Below, piece after piece: positions 53,204 to 62,212 of a stretch of 64,000 bases of DNA (positions are counted from its first letter, which is position 1; the number at the start of each line of letters is the position of its first letter). Both the position numbers and the translations under genes were made by a program. The DNA is taken from positions 23,958 to 87,957 of the forward strand of contig JALHMW010000020.1 of NCBI GenBank assembly GCA_022843845.1. Direction: 5' to 3'. The notes under the pieces are model-generated. The model searched no databases. It had not been told where the DNA came from and was given only the letters and a program-made list of their open reading frames with translations. This DNA is from Archangium sp. (GTDB lineage: Bacteria > Myxococcota > Myxococcia > Myxococcales > Myxococcaceae).

Positions 53204-55576
53204 GTGTCGCACCGCAAACCAACGCTCCTCTTCTTCATCTTCCTGTCGATCGCCCTCGCGGCGTGTGGTGCTGCGCGAACGCAGCCCCGCTGCGGCGGCA
53301 CCTGCGCCGACGGCCTCGTGTGCGACACGGCCACGGGCACCTGCATCGCGCCGCTCCCCGCCGACGGCGGCTGCACCTCGAAAGACTCGTGCCTGGCGCC
53401 CACAGAGCTGTGTGCTCCCGATGGCCGATGTGTGGCCTGTCTTGGCAACGCCGATTGTCCCCAGGGAACGTGCGACATGCGCGCGGGCCAGTGTGTGGCG
53501 GCGGCGGCCGAGAGCTGCGGCGCCCTCTCGAGCTTCATCGACGTCGGGGGCGGCTCGCTGCGCCTGCGTGGGAGCACCAACAAGGCCTCCAACGACGCGC
53601 AGCTGGGGTGCGCCATCCCCGGCTCGACCGGCCCCGACGTCGTCTTCGGCCTGCGGTTCGGCGCGCGTCGACGGCTGACGGCGACGGTGAGGCCGCTCGA
53701 CCCGATGTCGGGGTTCCAGCCGGTGCTCTCCGTTCGTGGGACGTGTGCGTCGCAGGCTGCCGAGGTCGCCTGCGGCTTCACCATGCCCGGGGCCGACCGC
53801 GCGACGCTCGTCACCGAGCTCAACGCGGGCTCGTTCTTCGTGTGGGTCGACAGCGAGACCGACACGGGCGGTGAGTTCGAGCTCGAGCTGTCGTTCGACG
53901 ACGCTCCCGACATCGACAGCTGCACCGCGCCCTCGGTCCTTCGCGGCGCCGACACCATCGACGTCTCGGGTGAGACGCTCGGCCTCGCCGATGACGTGGC
54001 GGCGAGCTGCGGCGGCATGGGCGCTCCCGACGCGGTCTATCGCTTGACGCTCGATCAGCCCCGGCGCGCGCGGCTCGAGGTGGTCGGGCTCTCGGGCTTC
54101 AAGCCGACGCTGTCGGTGCGGCGGGCCTGTACGGACGCTGCCTCGGAGATCGCCTGCGCGCTCGCGATGAACTCCAGCACCAGCGTCATCGAGCTGCCGT
54201 CGCTGCAGCCGGGCGATTATTCGGTGCTCGTCGATGGCCCGCCGTCGGGAACGCTCTCGGGTCGCTTCCGCCTTCGCATCACCTTGTCAGAGCCCGTGCC
54301 GCCTCCGACCAACGACACCTGCGCCTCGGCGCTCGAGCTGCTGCCTCCTGGAGGCACGGGCACGCTGACGGTGCAGGGCGACACGACGCTCGCCCAGAAC
54401 GACGCGCTCGGCTGCGACGGCACCGGGCCCGACCTCGTCTACACGCTGCAGCTGCCGGCGCCTGCGCGGGTGCGGGCCCAGGTCACCCCGCTGGCGGGCT
54501 CGCGGCTGCAGCCGGCGGTGTACTTCCGGCGTGAGACGCAGTGCGAGTCGCAGGTCGCCCGGGAGCAGCTCTTCTGCGTCGCGGCAGGGCAGGGTGGGTT
54601 TCCCTCGTTGCTCGAGGTGCCGCGGCTCGAGGCCGGCCGGTGGTTCCTCTTCGTCGACGGCAAGGCGCGCACCTCGGGAGCGTTCGATCTGACGCTCGAG
54701 CTCTCACCGCCACCGCCGCCGCCACCGAATGACAGCTGCCTGATGCCCACGGTGCTGCCGGTCGCGAGCGGGGCCGTGTTCCTGCCCAATGAGACGACCG
54801 TCGGGGCGACCCCGAGCGCGAACACCTGCGTCGACACGCCTGGCACGCCCGACGTGGCGTACACCTTCACGCTCGCCTCGCGTCAGTCGGTCTCGTTCGA
54901 CGCGCGAGCGCTGCCGGGCTCGAGGCTGCTGCCGGTGTTGACGCTCAAGCCCTCGGGCGCATGCGCGTTGACCGCGCTCCTGCCGCTCAACAGCTGCGGC
55001 TTCTCGGATCTCCAGGTGCCTGATCGCGCGGTGGCCGTCGTGCCTGCGTTGGCAGCGGGCACCTACACGCTCTGGCTGTCAGGCGATCTCGCGACCCAGG
55101 GACCGTTCTCGTTGCGCCTCAGCACCGGGCCCCCGTTGAGTCCTCCGCCGAACGACGCCTGCAACTCGACCGGCGGGCTGATCGCGCTCAACGTGGGCGG
55201 CACCGCCACTGGTGACACCCGCGCGGCCGGCAACACCACCGAAGGGCGCTGCGGCTTTCCCCTCGGCGCGAACGGAGAGCTCGGCGGCGACGTCGCCTAC
55301 ACGTTCCAGATCGCGGCCCCGACTCCCAGTGTGAGCATCACGGTGCAGCCCGATGCCGTGGCTGGCACCCTGATGCGCCCGGTCATCTACGTCCGCGGCG
55401 GCGCAGCGCTGAACAACGCCTGCACGTCTGCCGGTCCGAACCTGGGCTGTCAGGCAGCCCCCGACTTCGGCGCGCCCGTCACGCTGACGCTCACCAACGT
55501 GCAGCCCGGCACCTACACGGTGTGGGTCGATGGGGCGGGGCTCTCGGCCGGCAGCTTCGCGCTGTCGATTCGCTGA
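53204..55576 (+). CDS. Large repeat lipoprotein with five PPC-like domains
   Basis: A 790-residue lipoprotein, paralog of the 1045-residue one. GTG start, signal peptide with lipobox IALAAC. Residues about 28-100 are Cys-rich modules (CGGTCADGLVCDTATGTC). Five repeats begin near 102, 236, 369, 508 and 649 with motifs such as TNDTCASALEL, PNDSCLMPTVL and PNDACNSTGGL, and each ends with the strand pattern AGTYTLWLSG or PGTYTVWVDG followed by GxFxLxL. This is the pre-peptidase C-terminal-like fold. No enzyme domain is fused. A GTG with no clear ribosome site is chosen; the longer ORF reads over the divergent cNMP gene. Likely surface exposed. Confidence 0.82.
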   Translation: MSHRKPTLLFFIFLSIALAACGAARTQPRCGGTCADGLVCDTATGTCIAPLPADGGCTSKDSCLAPTELCAPDGRCVACLGNADCPQGTCDMRAGQCVAAAAESCGALSSFIDVGGGSLRLRGSTNKASNDAQLGCAIPGSTGPDVVFGLRFGARRRLTATVRPLDPMSGFQPVLSVRGTCASQAAEVACGFTMPGADRATLVTELNAGSFFVWVDSETDTGGEFELELSFDDAPDIDSCTAPSVLRGADTIDVSGETLGLADDVAASCGGMGAPDAVYRLTLDQPRRARLEVVGLSGFKPTLSVRRACTDAASEIACALAMNSSTSVIELPSLQPGDYSVLVDGPPSGTLSGRFRLRITLSEPVPPPTNDTCASALELLPPGGTGTLTVQGDTTLAQNDALGCDGTGPDLVYTLQLPAPARVRAQVTPLAGSRLQPAVYFRRETQCESQVAREQLFCVAAGQGGFPSLLEVPRLEAGRWFLFVDGKARTSGAFDLTLELSPPPPPPPNDSCLMPTVLPVASGAVFLPNETTVGATPSANTCVDTPGTPDVAYTFTLASRQSVSFDARALPGSRLLPVLTLKPSGACALTALLPLNSCGFSDLQVPDRAVAVVPALAAGTYTLWLSGDLATQGPFSLRLSTGPPLSPPPNDACNSTGGLIALNVGGTATGDTRAAGNTTEGRCGFPLGANGELGGDVAYTFQIAAPTPSVSITVQPDAVAGTLMRPVIYVRGGAALNNACTSAGPNLGCQAAPDFGAPVTLTLTNVQPGTYTVWVDGAGLSAGSFALSIR

Positions 55577-55581
55577 GGCGG

Positions 55582-56025
55582 TTATTTCAAGCGGAACACG
55601 CCGACCTGGGCGCGCTCGAAGCCACAGGCCTTGAAGAACGCGTCGACCTCGTCGGTGAGCCCCAGAATCGTCTGCACCTCGAGGCGCTTCACGCTCAGCA
55701 CCTTCGCCCGCTCGACGGCCCGCTTGAGCAGCTCACGGCCGACACCCCGGCGAGCCCACGTGCGCGCGACGCCCAGCTCGTCGATGGTGGCGGCGCGGCC
55801 ACCGACCTTCAGCAGCGGGCGGTGCGAGAGGCTCACCACGCCGACGACCTTGTCGAGGGGATCAGCGGCGACCAGCACTTCCATCTCGGGGTGGCTGATG
55901 ATCCACGCGAACGTCTGCGCGTCAGCCTGCGCTCCGGACTCGTTGAGGAGCTGCACGATGCCCTGGGCGTCACCGCGCCGCGCGGGGCGTACCTTGAACG
56001 CGGGCGCTTTGGGGTCGGAGGCCAC
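55582..56025 (-). CDS. GNAT-family N-acetyltransferase
   Basis: A 147-residue GNAT acetyltransferase. FKVRPARRGDAQGIVQLLNE is the usual opening, VVGVVSLSHRPLL leads to the motif A strand IDELGVARTWARRGVGRELLKRAVERAK with the acetyl-CoA RRGVG loop, and VDAFFKACGFERAQVGVFRLK closes the fold. The substrate is unknown. GTG start at 56025. Its stop is five bases from the convergent lipoprotein gene. Confidence 0.88.
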   Translation of the reverse strand: MASDPKAPAFKVRPARRGDAQGIVQLLNESGAQADAQTFAWIISHPEMEVLVAADPLDKVVGVVSLSHRPLLKVGGRAATIDELGVARTWARRGVGRELLKRAVERAKVLSVKRLEVQTILGLTDEVDAFFKACGFERAQVGVFRLK

Positions 56026-56077
56026 GAGTGCGACCGATTGTAGGCACGCTTTGGGACCTTTGGCAGAAACCGGCCCG

Positions 56078-57502
56078 TCAGAGGTCGACGAGGAAGACCT
56101 GCACGGCCTGGTCGAGCAGCTCCCTCGAGAGTGATGGCGCCACGCCCCGGTACCGCGCTGCGTCGCGCACCAGCTGCACCAGATCGCGCGGGTGACAGGA
56201 GCGCAGCTCGAGGTTTCTGGCCTTGTAGACGTGGTCGAACAGGTACGTGATCGCCTGCTCGACGAAGGGCACGCCAGAGGCTTCGCAGACGCGCTTGAAG
56301 ATCGCCCGGTACTGGAGCTCGTCGGGGTTGCCGACCTCGATCTTGTATTTGATGCGCCGCAGGAAGGCCTCGTCGACCAGCTCCTTCGGGTCGAGGTTCG
56401 TCGAGAAGACGACGAGCTGATCGAACGGAATCTCGAATTTCTTGCCGGTGTGCAGGGTGAGGAAATCGACGCGCTTCTCGAGCGGCACGATCCACCGGTT
56501 GAGCAGGTCGGTCGGGTGCACCTTCTGCCGGCCGAAGTCGTCGATGAGCAGCATGCCGCCGTTGGCCTTCACCTGGAACGGGGCCTCATAGAAGCGGGCG
56601 GTCTCGGAGTAGATGAGATCGAGGGTCTCGAGGGTCAGCTCTCCACCGACGATCACCGAGGGGCGGCGGCAGACCTGCCAGCGGTGATCCATCTCGAAGG
56701 CCTGGCGGCGGCCGTCCTTGTCGCGGCCGAGCTCGAGGGCCACCGGGTGGTGCACGAGGCGATCGAAGACCTTCACGATCTGCCCGTCGATCTCGAGGCA
56801 CGCGGGAATGAAGGCCTCTCCGCCGAACATCGCGCTCACGGCTTCGGCGAGCGACGTCTTGCCGTTGCCGGGAGGCCCGTAGAGGAACAACGAGCGCCCC
56901 GAGTTCACCGCCGGCCCGAGCTTGTCGACGATCGAGGGCGGGACGACGAGGTGGGCGAGGGCGAGCTCGAGCTGCTTGCGCGTCACCACCGGCAGCTCGC
57001 GCGTCTGCTGCTGAATGAGGGCGTTGTACTGCTCGATGGGGACCGGGGCGGGCCCGATGTAGGTGGTGCGCGCGAGCGCGTCGCGGGCGTATTCGCGGCC
57101 CTTGTCGGTCAGCACGAAGTCGACGGAGACCCGGCCGAAGCCCTTGCCGCCGCGCAGATCGACGAGCTTCTCCTGCGCGAGGAAGTCGATGACGTGCTCG
57201 ACGACGCCGGTCCACGGCAGCCGCAGCTCTTCGGCCACCTCGGCGCCCGTGACGGTGCCCTGGTAGTAGAGGAAGCGCAGGGCGATGTCCGACAGCATGC
57301 TGATCTTGAGGCCCGTGTCCTCGATCGACTTCGGCTCGGGCGGCGCGATGTCGAGCAGCCGCGGGTTCTCGAGGTTGAACGGGTTGGGCCGCCGGTCGCC
57401 CTTCTCGACGGGGTACTCACCCGTCGGCGCGGCGTTGCGATCGACGACCAGATCGCTGGTGACGATCGGCTCGGGCTGGTTCCGCGTGCGGCGAACGGTC
57501 AT
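56078..57502 (-). CDS. AAA+ ATPase with N-terminal winged-helix-like domain
   Basis: A 474-residue ATPase. Residues about 65-135 (ISMLSDIALRFLYYQG, then VVEHVIDFLAQEKLVDLRGG) resemble a winged helix. Walker A is GPPGNGKT (209-216), Walker B MLLIDDFGR (about 315), sensor 1 VVFSTNLDP, and EAFLRRIKYKIEVG holds candidate arginine-finger residues. The last 110 residues form the AAA+ lid. The family is widespread in Myxococcota and other phyla but its role is not established; such ATPases can remodel protein complexes. ATG at 57502. Confidence 0.82.
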   Translation of the reverse strand: MTVRRTRNQPEPIVTSDLVVDRNAAPTGEYPVEKGDRRPNPFNLENPRLLDIAPPEPKSIEDTGLKISMLSDIALRFLYYQGTVTGAEVAEELRLPWTGVVEHVIDFLAQEKLVDLRGGKGFGRVSVDFVLTDKGREYARDALARTTYIGPAPVPIEQYNALIQQQTRELPVVTRKQLELALAHLVVPPSIVDKLGPAVNSGRSLFLYGPPGNGKTSLAEAVSAMFGGEAFIPACLEIDGQIVKVFDRLVHHPVALELGRDKDGRRQAFEMDHRWQVCRRPSVIVGGELTLETLDLIYSETARFYEAPFQVKANGGMLLIDDFGRQKVHPTDLLNRWIVPLEKRVDFLTLHTGKKFEIPFDQLVVFSTNLDPKELVDEAFLRRIKYKIEVGNPDELQYRAIFKRVCEASGVPFVEQAITYLFDHVYKARNLELRSCHPRDLVQLVRDAARYRGVAPSLSRELLDQAVQVFLVDL

Positions 57503-57589
57503 GGGCGCGAAGAGCGTAGCAGCTCGGGTCTCGGACGAGCGTCGTCCTCAATCGGTGCCAGACTGCCGCCAAAGGGGAGGCCGCCCGTG

Positions 57590-58024
57590 ATGCTGTCGAT
57601 CGCGATCGTCGTGTTCGTGGTGCTCGAGTCGCTGAACATCGCGATGCTGTATTTCCAGCCGGGCTCGAGACTTGGCAACGGCGTCGGCGTGTTCAACGCC
57701 TTCGAGTCGTCGAAGGCCGATCCCCCGGTTCACGAGCTGGTTCGCTACCTCATCAACTGGGTCGCCGGGACGAAGCTGATCTTCGTCGGCCTGCTGATCG
57801 TGATCGTCGCGACCGGCAGCGCCGAGACGAAGCTCGCGGCGGTGCTCGTCCTGATCGCGTTGATTCTGTCGTTCTTCTGGCGGCTCTTCCCGGCGCTCAG
57901 GCGAATGGACCGCGACGGTCAGCTGACGCCGAAGGGCTACTCGAAGACCCTGGGCCTGATGATCGGGTGCTTCGTCGCGGGCTTTGCTGCGGCCGTCGTC
58001 GCGACGCTCGCAGCGGGAAAGTGA
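57590..58024 (+). CDS. Small polytopic membrane protein, unknown
   Basis: A 144-residue protein with four hydrophobic segments (about residues 2-22, 57-75, 80-98 and 118-140): LSIAIVVFVVLESLNIAML, GTKLIFVGLLIVIVATG, AAVLVLIALILSFFWRLF, GLMIGCFVAGFAAAVVATLAAG. A short basic cytoplasmic loop (RRMDRDGQLTPKGYSKT) lies between helices 3 and 4. GGGGAGG precedes the ATG at 57590. It converges on ilvE with a seven-base gap. No family is recognised. Confidence 0.75.
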   Translation: MLSIAIVVFVVLESLNIAMLYFQPGSRLGNGVGVFNAFESSKADPPVHELVRYLINWVAGTKLIFVGLLIVIVATGSAETKLAAVLVLIALILSFFWRLFPALRRMDRDGQLTPKGYSKTLGLMIGCFVAGFAAAVVATLAAGK

Positions 58025-58031
58025 GCCGGCC

Positions 58032-58985
58032 TCAGACGTACGTGAGCCAGTGCTGGTACTTCGGCTCGTGACCGCGAACGACGCGGAAGTAGAGCTCCTG
58101 CACGGCCATGGTGATCGGGCCCGGCTTGCCTTCTCCGACCTGCCGGTTGTCGACCTCGCGCACCGGCGTGATCTCGGCGGCGGTGCCGGTGAAGAACACC
58201 TCGCCCGCGATGTAGAGCGCGTCGCGCGTGAACGAGACCTCCTGCACCTCGCGGCCCATGTCCTTGAGCAGCTCGAGCACCGTGTCACGGGTGATGCCGC
58301 GCAGAATCGGCGACGAGAGCGACGGCGTGCGCACGACGCCGTGACGGCCCACGCAGAAGACGTTCTCGCCCGAGGCCTCGGCCACGAAGCCCGAGATGTC
58401 GAGGAGGATCGCCTCGTCGTAGCCCGCGAGCACCGCCTCACGCTTGGCGAGGATCGAGTTGACGTACTGGCCCGAGATCTTGCCGCGGACCATGTTCACG
58501 TTCACGTGCATGCGCGTGAAGCTCGACACCTTCGCGCGAATGCCCTCCTTGAGGCCCTTGTCGCCGAGGTAGCTGCCCCACTCCCACGCGCAGATCGCCA
58601 CGCGGGTCGGGTTGATCGCGCCGAGGCCCATCGCGCCGTCACCCATGAAGGCGATCGGCCGCAGGTACGCGCCGTTGGGGAACTTGTCGGCCTGCTGCGA
58701 CAGCAGATCGACGCACGCCTGCACCAGCTCGTCCTCGGTGTACGGGAGCTTGAGCATGATGATGTGCGCCGAGTCCATGAAGCGGCGAATGTGCTCACGC
58801 AGGCGGAAGACGGCGATGCCCCCGTCCTTCGTCTTGTACGCACGAATGCCCTCGAAGACGCCCAGGCCGTAGTGGAGCGCGTGCGTCATCACGTGCACCT
58901 GCGCCGACTCCCACGGCACCATCTTGCCGTCCATCCACACCCGATCGGCCTTCAGCACTGCGCTCGACGTCGACGTGTTCGCCAT
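58032..58985 (-). CDS. ilvE: Branched-chain amino acid aminotransferase
   Basis: A 317-residue class IV aminotransferase. VWMDGKMVPWESAQVHVMTHALHYGLGVFEGIRAY is the family opening. The pyridoxal-phosphate lysine is Lys169 in VRGKISGQYVNSIL, matching the lysine in the E. coli IlvE motif, and EAILLDISGFVAEASGENVF and SSPILRGITRDTVLEL are further signatures. It makes the last step in valine, leucine and isoleucine synthesis. ATG at 58985; the other ilv genes are not here. It is divergent from a coiled-coil gene. Confidence 0.93.
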   Translation of the reverse strand: MANTSTSSAVLKADRVWMDGKMVPWESAQVHVMTHALHYGLGVFEGIRAYKTKDGGIAVFRLREHIRRFMDSAHIIMLKLPYTEDELVQACVDLLSQQADKFPNGAYLRPIAFMGDGAMGLGAINPTRVAICAWEWGSYLGDKGLKEGIRAKVSSFTRMHVNVNMVRGKISGQYVNSILAKREAVLAGYDEAILLDISGFVAEASGENVFCVGRHGVVRTPSLSSPILRGITRDTVLELLKDMGREVQEVSFTRDALYIAGEVFFTGTAAEITPVREVDNRQVGEGKPGPITMAVQELYFRVVRGHEPKYQHWLTYV

Positions 58986-59040
58986 GCGGCGGTGTCTGCC
59001 ACGAAAGACGTTTCAATTCAGCAGTGCGAAGCTCGAGCTC

Positions 59041-59574
59041 ATGGACGAGGGCAGATCGCTGCGCGCGGTGCTCGAGGCGACGCAGGCGAAGTTGAAGCAG
59101 GTGACGCTCGAGCTTGCGGCGCTCAAGGCCGCGTCGGCCGTTCCGGCACCCGTGACGCAGTGGGTGTCGCCGAAGGGTCAGGCGAACGTGGTGAGTCGGC
59201 TGGCGCACCTCGAGCGGTCAGCCGCGGAGCGTGAAGCCCGTGACGAACATCGCCTCGCCGAGCATCGAGCCAGAGAGCGTGCGCTCCGTGATCGTGTCGA
59301 GGCCCTCGAACAGCAGCTCGCCACCGAAACGAAGGCGCACCGCGAGACCCAGAAGCTCCTGACGCAGCTCACGAAGGCCAATCGCGCGCTTCGACTCCAG
59401 AAGGACGCGAAGCCGAGCCGCCCGAAGTCGGGTCCGTTGAGCGCCATCGCCGAAACCGTGAGTGGAGCAAAGAAGAGGGTGAAGCGTCTCGAGGCCGAGC
59501 TCGACGCCTCGCGGGCCGAGGTGGCGCGGCTCAATGGCCTGCTGAGTCGGGCTGGCGGCCGCCGGCCTCGCTGA
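59041..59574 (+). CDS. Coiled-coil protein
   Basis: A 177-residue highly charged protein that is mostly a predicted coiled coil: ALEQQLATETKAHRETQKLLTQLTKANRAL and KKRVKRLEAELDASRAEVARLNGLL show heptad spacing of Leu and Ala. A Pro/Ser-rich break lies around residues 125-145. The ATG at 59041 is preferred; one at 58984 would place the start against the divergent ilvE start. Possibly structural, or a partner of the chemosensory proteins next to it. Function unknown. Confidence 0.6.
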   Translation: MDEGRSLRAVLEATQAKLKQVTLELAALKAASAVPAPVTQWVSPKGQANVVSRLAHLERSAAEREARDEHRLAEHRARERALRDRVEALEQQLATETKAHRETQKLLTQLTKANRALRLQKDAKPSRPKSGPLSAIAETVSGAKKRVKRLEAELDASRAEVARLNGLLSRAGGRRPR

Positions 59575-59621
59575 CGCTCTCGACGAGTCGTGGAGTCAGC
59601 GCTTGCGTCTCACGGGGCCCG

Positions 59622-61187
59622 TCACCGCTCCGACAGCGCGGCGAGTCGGTACTGCGCAGCCTGCGCGATGGCCTCGTTCGAGGTCGGCAGATCGGGGAAG
59701 TGGCCGATCAACGCGTGGGGCGGGCCCTTTCGCTGGTTGATCGCGTTGCGGTAGCTGCGGCGAGCCGCCTCGGGGTCGGCGCGCCGCTCGTGCACCTGCG
59801 CCAGCAGGTAGTGCCCCAGCGCCAGGGTCGGCTCGAGGAAGAGCGCGCGGGTGAACTCCTGTCGCGCCACCTCGGGCTCTCCGGCCTGCATCGCGGCGAT
59901 GCCCAGGTAGAGCCGCGCCTCGACCGACAGCGGCTCTCGCTGCAGCGCCGCCTGGTACGCCTCGCGCGCCTCGTCGATGTTCCCCATCAGCGCGTGCACG
60001 TTGCCGAGGGTGATGCGCGCGGCGAGATCCTCGGGCGAGTCTTCGGCCAGGGCGTGCGCCAGTCGGAGCGCCCGGGGAAAGTCGCCTCGCTCGATGTCGA
60101 CGATGATCTGATCGAGGCGCTGAACGGGAGTCCCCGTGCCTGGCGGCTGCGCGGCCTTGAGGAATGGAGACGGCATCGACGCGGTCGACCGCGGAATCTG
60201 CAGGCCCACCACGAGCGGCAATGCCTTCGGGGTCGGCCGTTCGACGGGCTTGACGGGTTCGGGCGCCGGCGCGAGCGCTGGAGCCGGTGTCGGCGTGCTC
60301 GACGTCGGCGCTCGCACCACCGTCGTCATCGCTGACGTGGTGCCACCCCGCACCGGCCGCCGATAGATGAAGACCCCGCCCACCTCGATCATCTCGAAGC
60401 GCGTCGGCAGGCGGAACAGGCTCTCGGAGTAGCCGAGGAAGAGCCAGCCGCCCGGCCGCAGCGAGTCGTAGAACCGGTCCATCACGCTGAGGATGGTGGG
60501 CTGATCGAAGTAGATGATCACGTTGCGGCAGAAGATCAGATCCTTCGACTGCGGCTTCACCTGCGGCCAGATCGGCGCGGCCAGGTTGTGCCCGTCGAAG
60601 TGCACCATGTCGCGCAGCTGCGGCGTCACCTCGTACTGCCCGTCGACGAGGTTGAAGAACCGGGCGAGGCGCGGCTCGCTGACGCCCAGCAACCGCCGAA
60701 TGGCGAAGCGTCCCCTGGCGGCGTTCTCGACGGCGACGGGGTTGAGATCGGTAGCCCAGCACTCGACCTCGTTGGGCAGCGCGCCTCGATCGAGGCCCAC
60801 CATCGCGATGCTGTACGGCTCCTCACCCGTCGCGCAGCCGGCCGACCACGCCCGCACCGGCCGCGCCTCTCGCCGCGCGAACTTCAGCAGCTCGGGGAAG
60901 ACCTCGTTCTCGAACGCCGCGAACTGGCGCGAGTCGCGAAAGAACTCGGTCTTTCCGACCGTCACCAGCGGCAGCAACGCGCGCAGCTCGTGCTCTCCGG
61001 CGAGCTGCTTGAGGCGGCGCACGTACTCGCCCGCGTCGTCGAGCCCGGTGGCCGGCATGCGCGCCTGCAGCGCCAGCCGGAGCCCGTTGTAGCCGTCAGG
61101 GGTCACCTTGAGCCCCGCACGCTCCAACAGGAGCGCGGCCAACTGCTCGAGCGCCGAACGCTCGATGGTGAGGGCGTCGCCGCTCAT
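59622..61187 (-). CDS. frzF: CheR-type methyltransferase with TPR tail (FrzF-like)
   Basis: A 521-residue protein. CheR domain residues about 1-280: GKTEFFRDSRQFAAFENEVFPELL, the SAM-binding RAWSAGCATGEEPYSIAM, ATDLNPVAVENAARGRFA, and IFCRNVIIYFDQPTILSVM, all characteristic of chemoreceptor glutamate O-methyltransferases. A Pro/Ala linker (about 285-360) leads to four tetratricopeptide repeats (about 375-500). The CheR-TPR fusion is that of M. xanthus FrzF. Its ATG overlaps the stop of the CheB gene by four bases. It would methylate a FrzCD-type receptor with SAM. The gene name is inferred from order and fusion. Confidence 0.85.
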   Translation of the reverse strand: MSGDALTIERSALEQLAALLLERAGLKVTPDGYNGLRLALQARMPATGLDDAGEYVRRLKQLAGEHELRALLPLVTVGKTEFFRDSRQFAAFENEVFPELLKFARREARPVRAWSAGCATGEEPYSIAMVGLDRGALPNEVECWATDLNPVAVENAARGRFAIRRLLGVSEPRLARFFNLVDGQYEVTPQLRDMVHFDGHNLAAPIWPQVKPQSKDLIFCRNVIIYFDQPTILSVMDRFYDSLRPGGWLFLGYSESLFRLPTRFEMIEVGGVFIYRRPVRGGTTSAMTTVVRAPTSSTPTPAPALAPAPEPVKPVERPTPKALPLVVGLQIPRSTASMPSPFLKAAQPPGTGTPVQRLDQIIVDIERGDFPRALRLAHALAEDSPEDLAARITLGNVHALMGNIDEAREAYQAALQREPLSVEARLYLGIAAMQAGEPEVARQEFTRALFLEPTLALGHYLLAQVHERRADPEAARRSYRNAINQRKGPPHALIGHFPDLPTSNEAIAQAAQYRLAALSER

Positions 61188-62197
61188 CGTTTCGGCACCC
61201 ACTCGAGCAGCCGCGCCGCGATGCCGCCGAGCGGGAGCACCACCTCGGCCGCGCCCAGCGCGATCGCCTCTTTGGGCATGCCCCACACGACGCTCGTCGC
61301 CTCGTCCTGGGCGATGGTGTGCCCGCCGCGCTGCCGGATCTCCTTCAGGCCCTTCGCGCCGTCACGGCCCATGCCGGTCAACACCACGCCGATCGCGCGT
61401 GTTCCGAACGAGGCCGCCACGCTCTTGAGGAGCACGTCACACGACGGCAGGAAGCCGCCGACCGCCGGCCCCTGCTCGAGCCGTGCGCTGCCCGACGGGC
61501 TCACCGTGAAGTGCACGTCGGACGGCGCGACGTACACCCGGGCTGGCTCGAGCTTGGCCCCTTCGACCGCCTCGATGACCTGATGGCCCGTCTCGGCCGA
61601 GAGCCACCGCGCGAGATCGTCGGTGAAGCCGGCCGTGATGTGCTGGCAGATGCAGATCGGCGCGGCGAAGGTCCTCGGCAGGCCAGAGAGCACCACCGCG
61701 AGCGCCTTCGGGCCGCCAAGCGACGCGGCGATCGCCACGACAGGCACCTCGGGTCGAATCGACGGAAGCCTGGTCGAGGTGCGCTTCTTGCGGCCTCGCG
61801 GGTGCTTCACCACCTTCACCGTCGACAGCAGCGCGAGCGTCTTCTCGAGCGAGATCAGCGCAGGGCCATCGAGCTCGGGTGGCAGCTGAATCACGTCGAG
61901 CGCGCCCGCCGCGAGCAGCGCCATCGCCGCTTGCCGGGGCCCGCCACCTGCCGCGACCAGCAGCATCGCCACCGGGTACTCGGCCATCGTCAGCTCGATC
62001 GCCCGCGTCAGCTCCGACGAGGGGCCGTCGACGCGCACCAGCACCACCTGCGGCTCGTGATCGCGCACCGACGAGAGCAGGCCCGCGGCGGTGACGGGGC
62101 CGCCCACGCGCTCCAGCTTCTTGCCGAACAGGGGCCCGAGGCGGAGCCCGAGCAGGGGAGAGGGCTCGACGACGAGCACGCGGATCTTCGTCGTCAC
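61184..62197 (-). CDS. frzG: CheB-type methylesterase with degenerate receiver (FrzG-like)
   Basis: A 337-residue protein. Residues 5-125 form a receiver-like fold whose acidic pair is EP and whose phospho-Asp position reads Arg (VVLVRVDG), so phospho-control is probably lost. The methylesterase domain (about 150-335) keeps the catalytic triad: Ser159 in AIAASLGGPKA, His186 in CICQHITAGFTDD and Asp279 in LTGMGRDGAKGL. It removes methyl or amide groups from chemoreceptors. GTG start 15 bases after the kinase stop. Order and length match M. xanthus FrzG. Confidence 0.85.
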   Translation of the reverse strand: MTTKIRVLVVEPSPLLGLRLGPLFGKKLERVGGPVTAAGLLSSVRDHEPQVVLVRVDGPSSELTRAIELTMAEYPVAMLLVAAGGGPRQAAMALLAAGALDVIQLPPELDGPALISLEKTLALLSTVKVVKHPRGRKKRTSTRLPSIRPEVPVVAIAASLGGPKALAVVLSGLPRTFAAPICICQHITAGFTDDLARWLSAETGHQVIEAVEGAKLEPARVYVAPSDVHFTVSPSGSARLEQGPAVGGFLPSCDVLLKSVAASFGTRAIGVVLTGMGRDGAKGLKEIRQRGGHTIAQDEATSVVWGMPKEAIALGAAEVVLPLGGIAARLLEWVPKR

Positions 62198-62212
62198 TGC
62201 CCGCCCTCCTCG

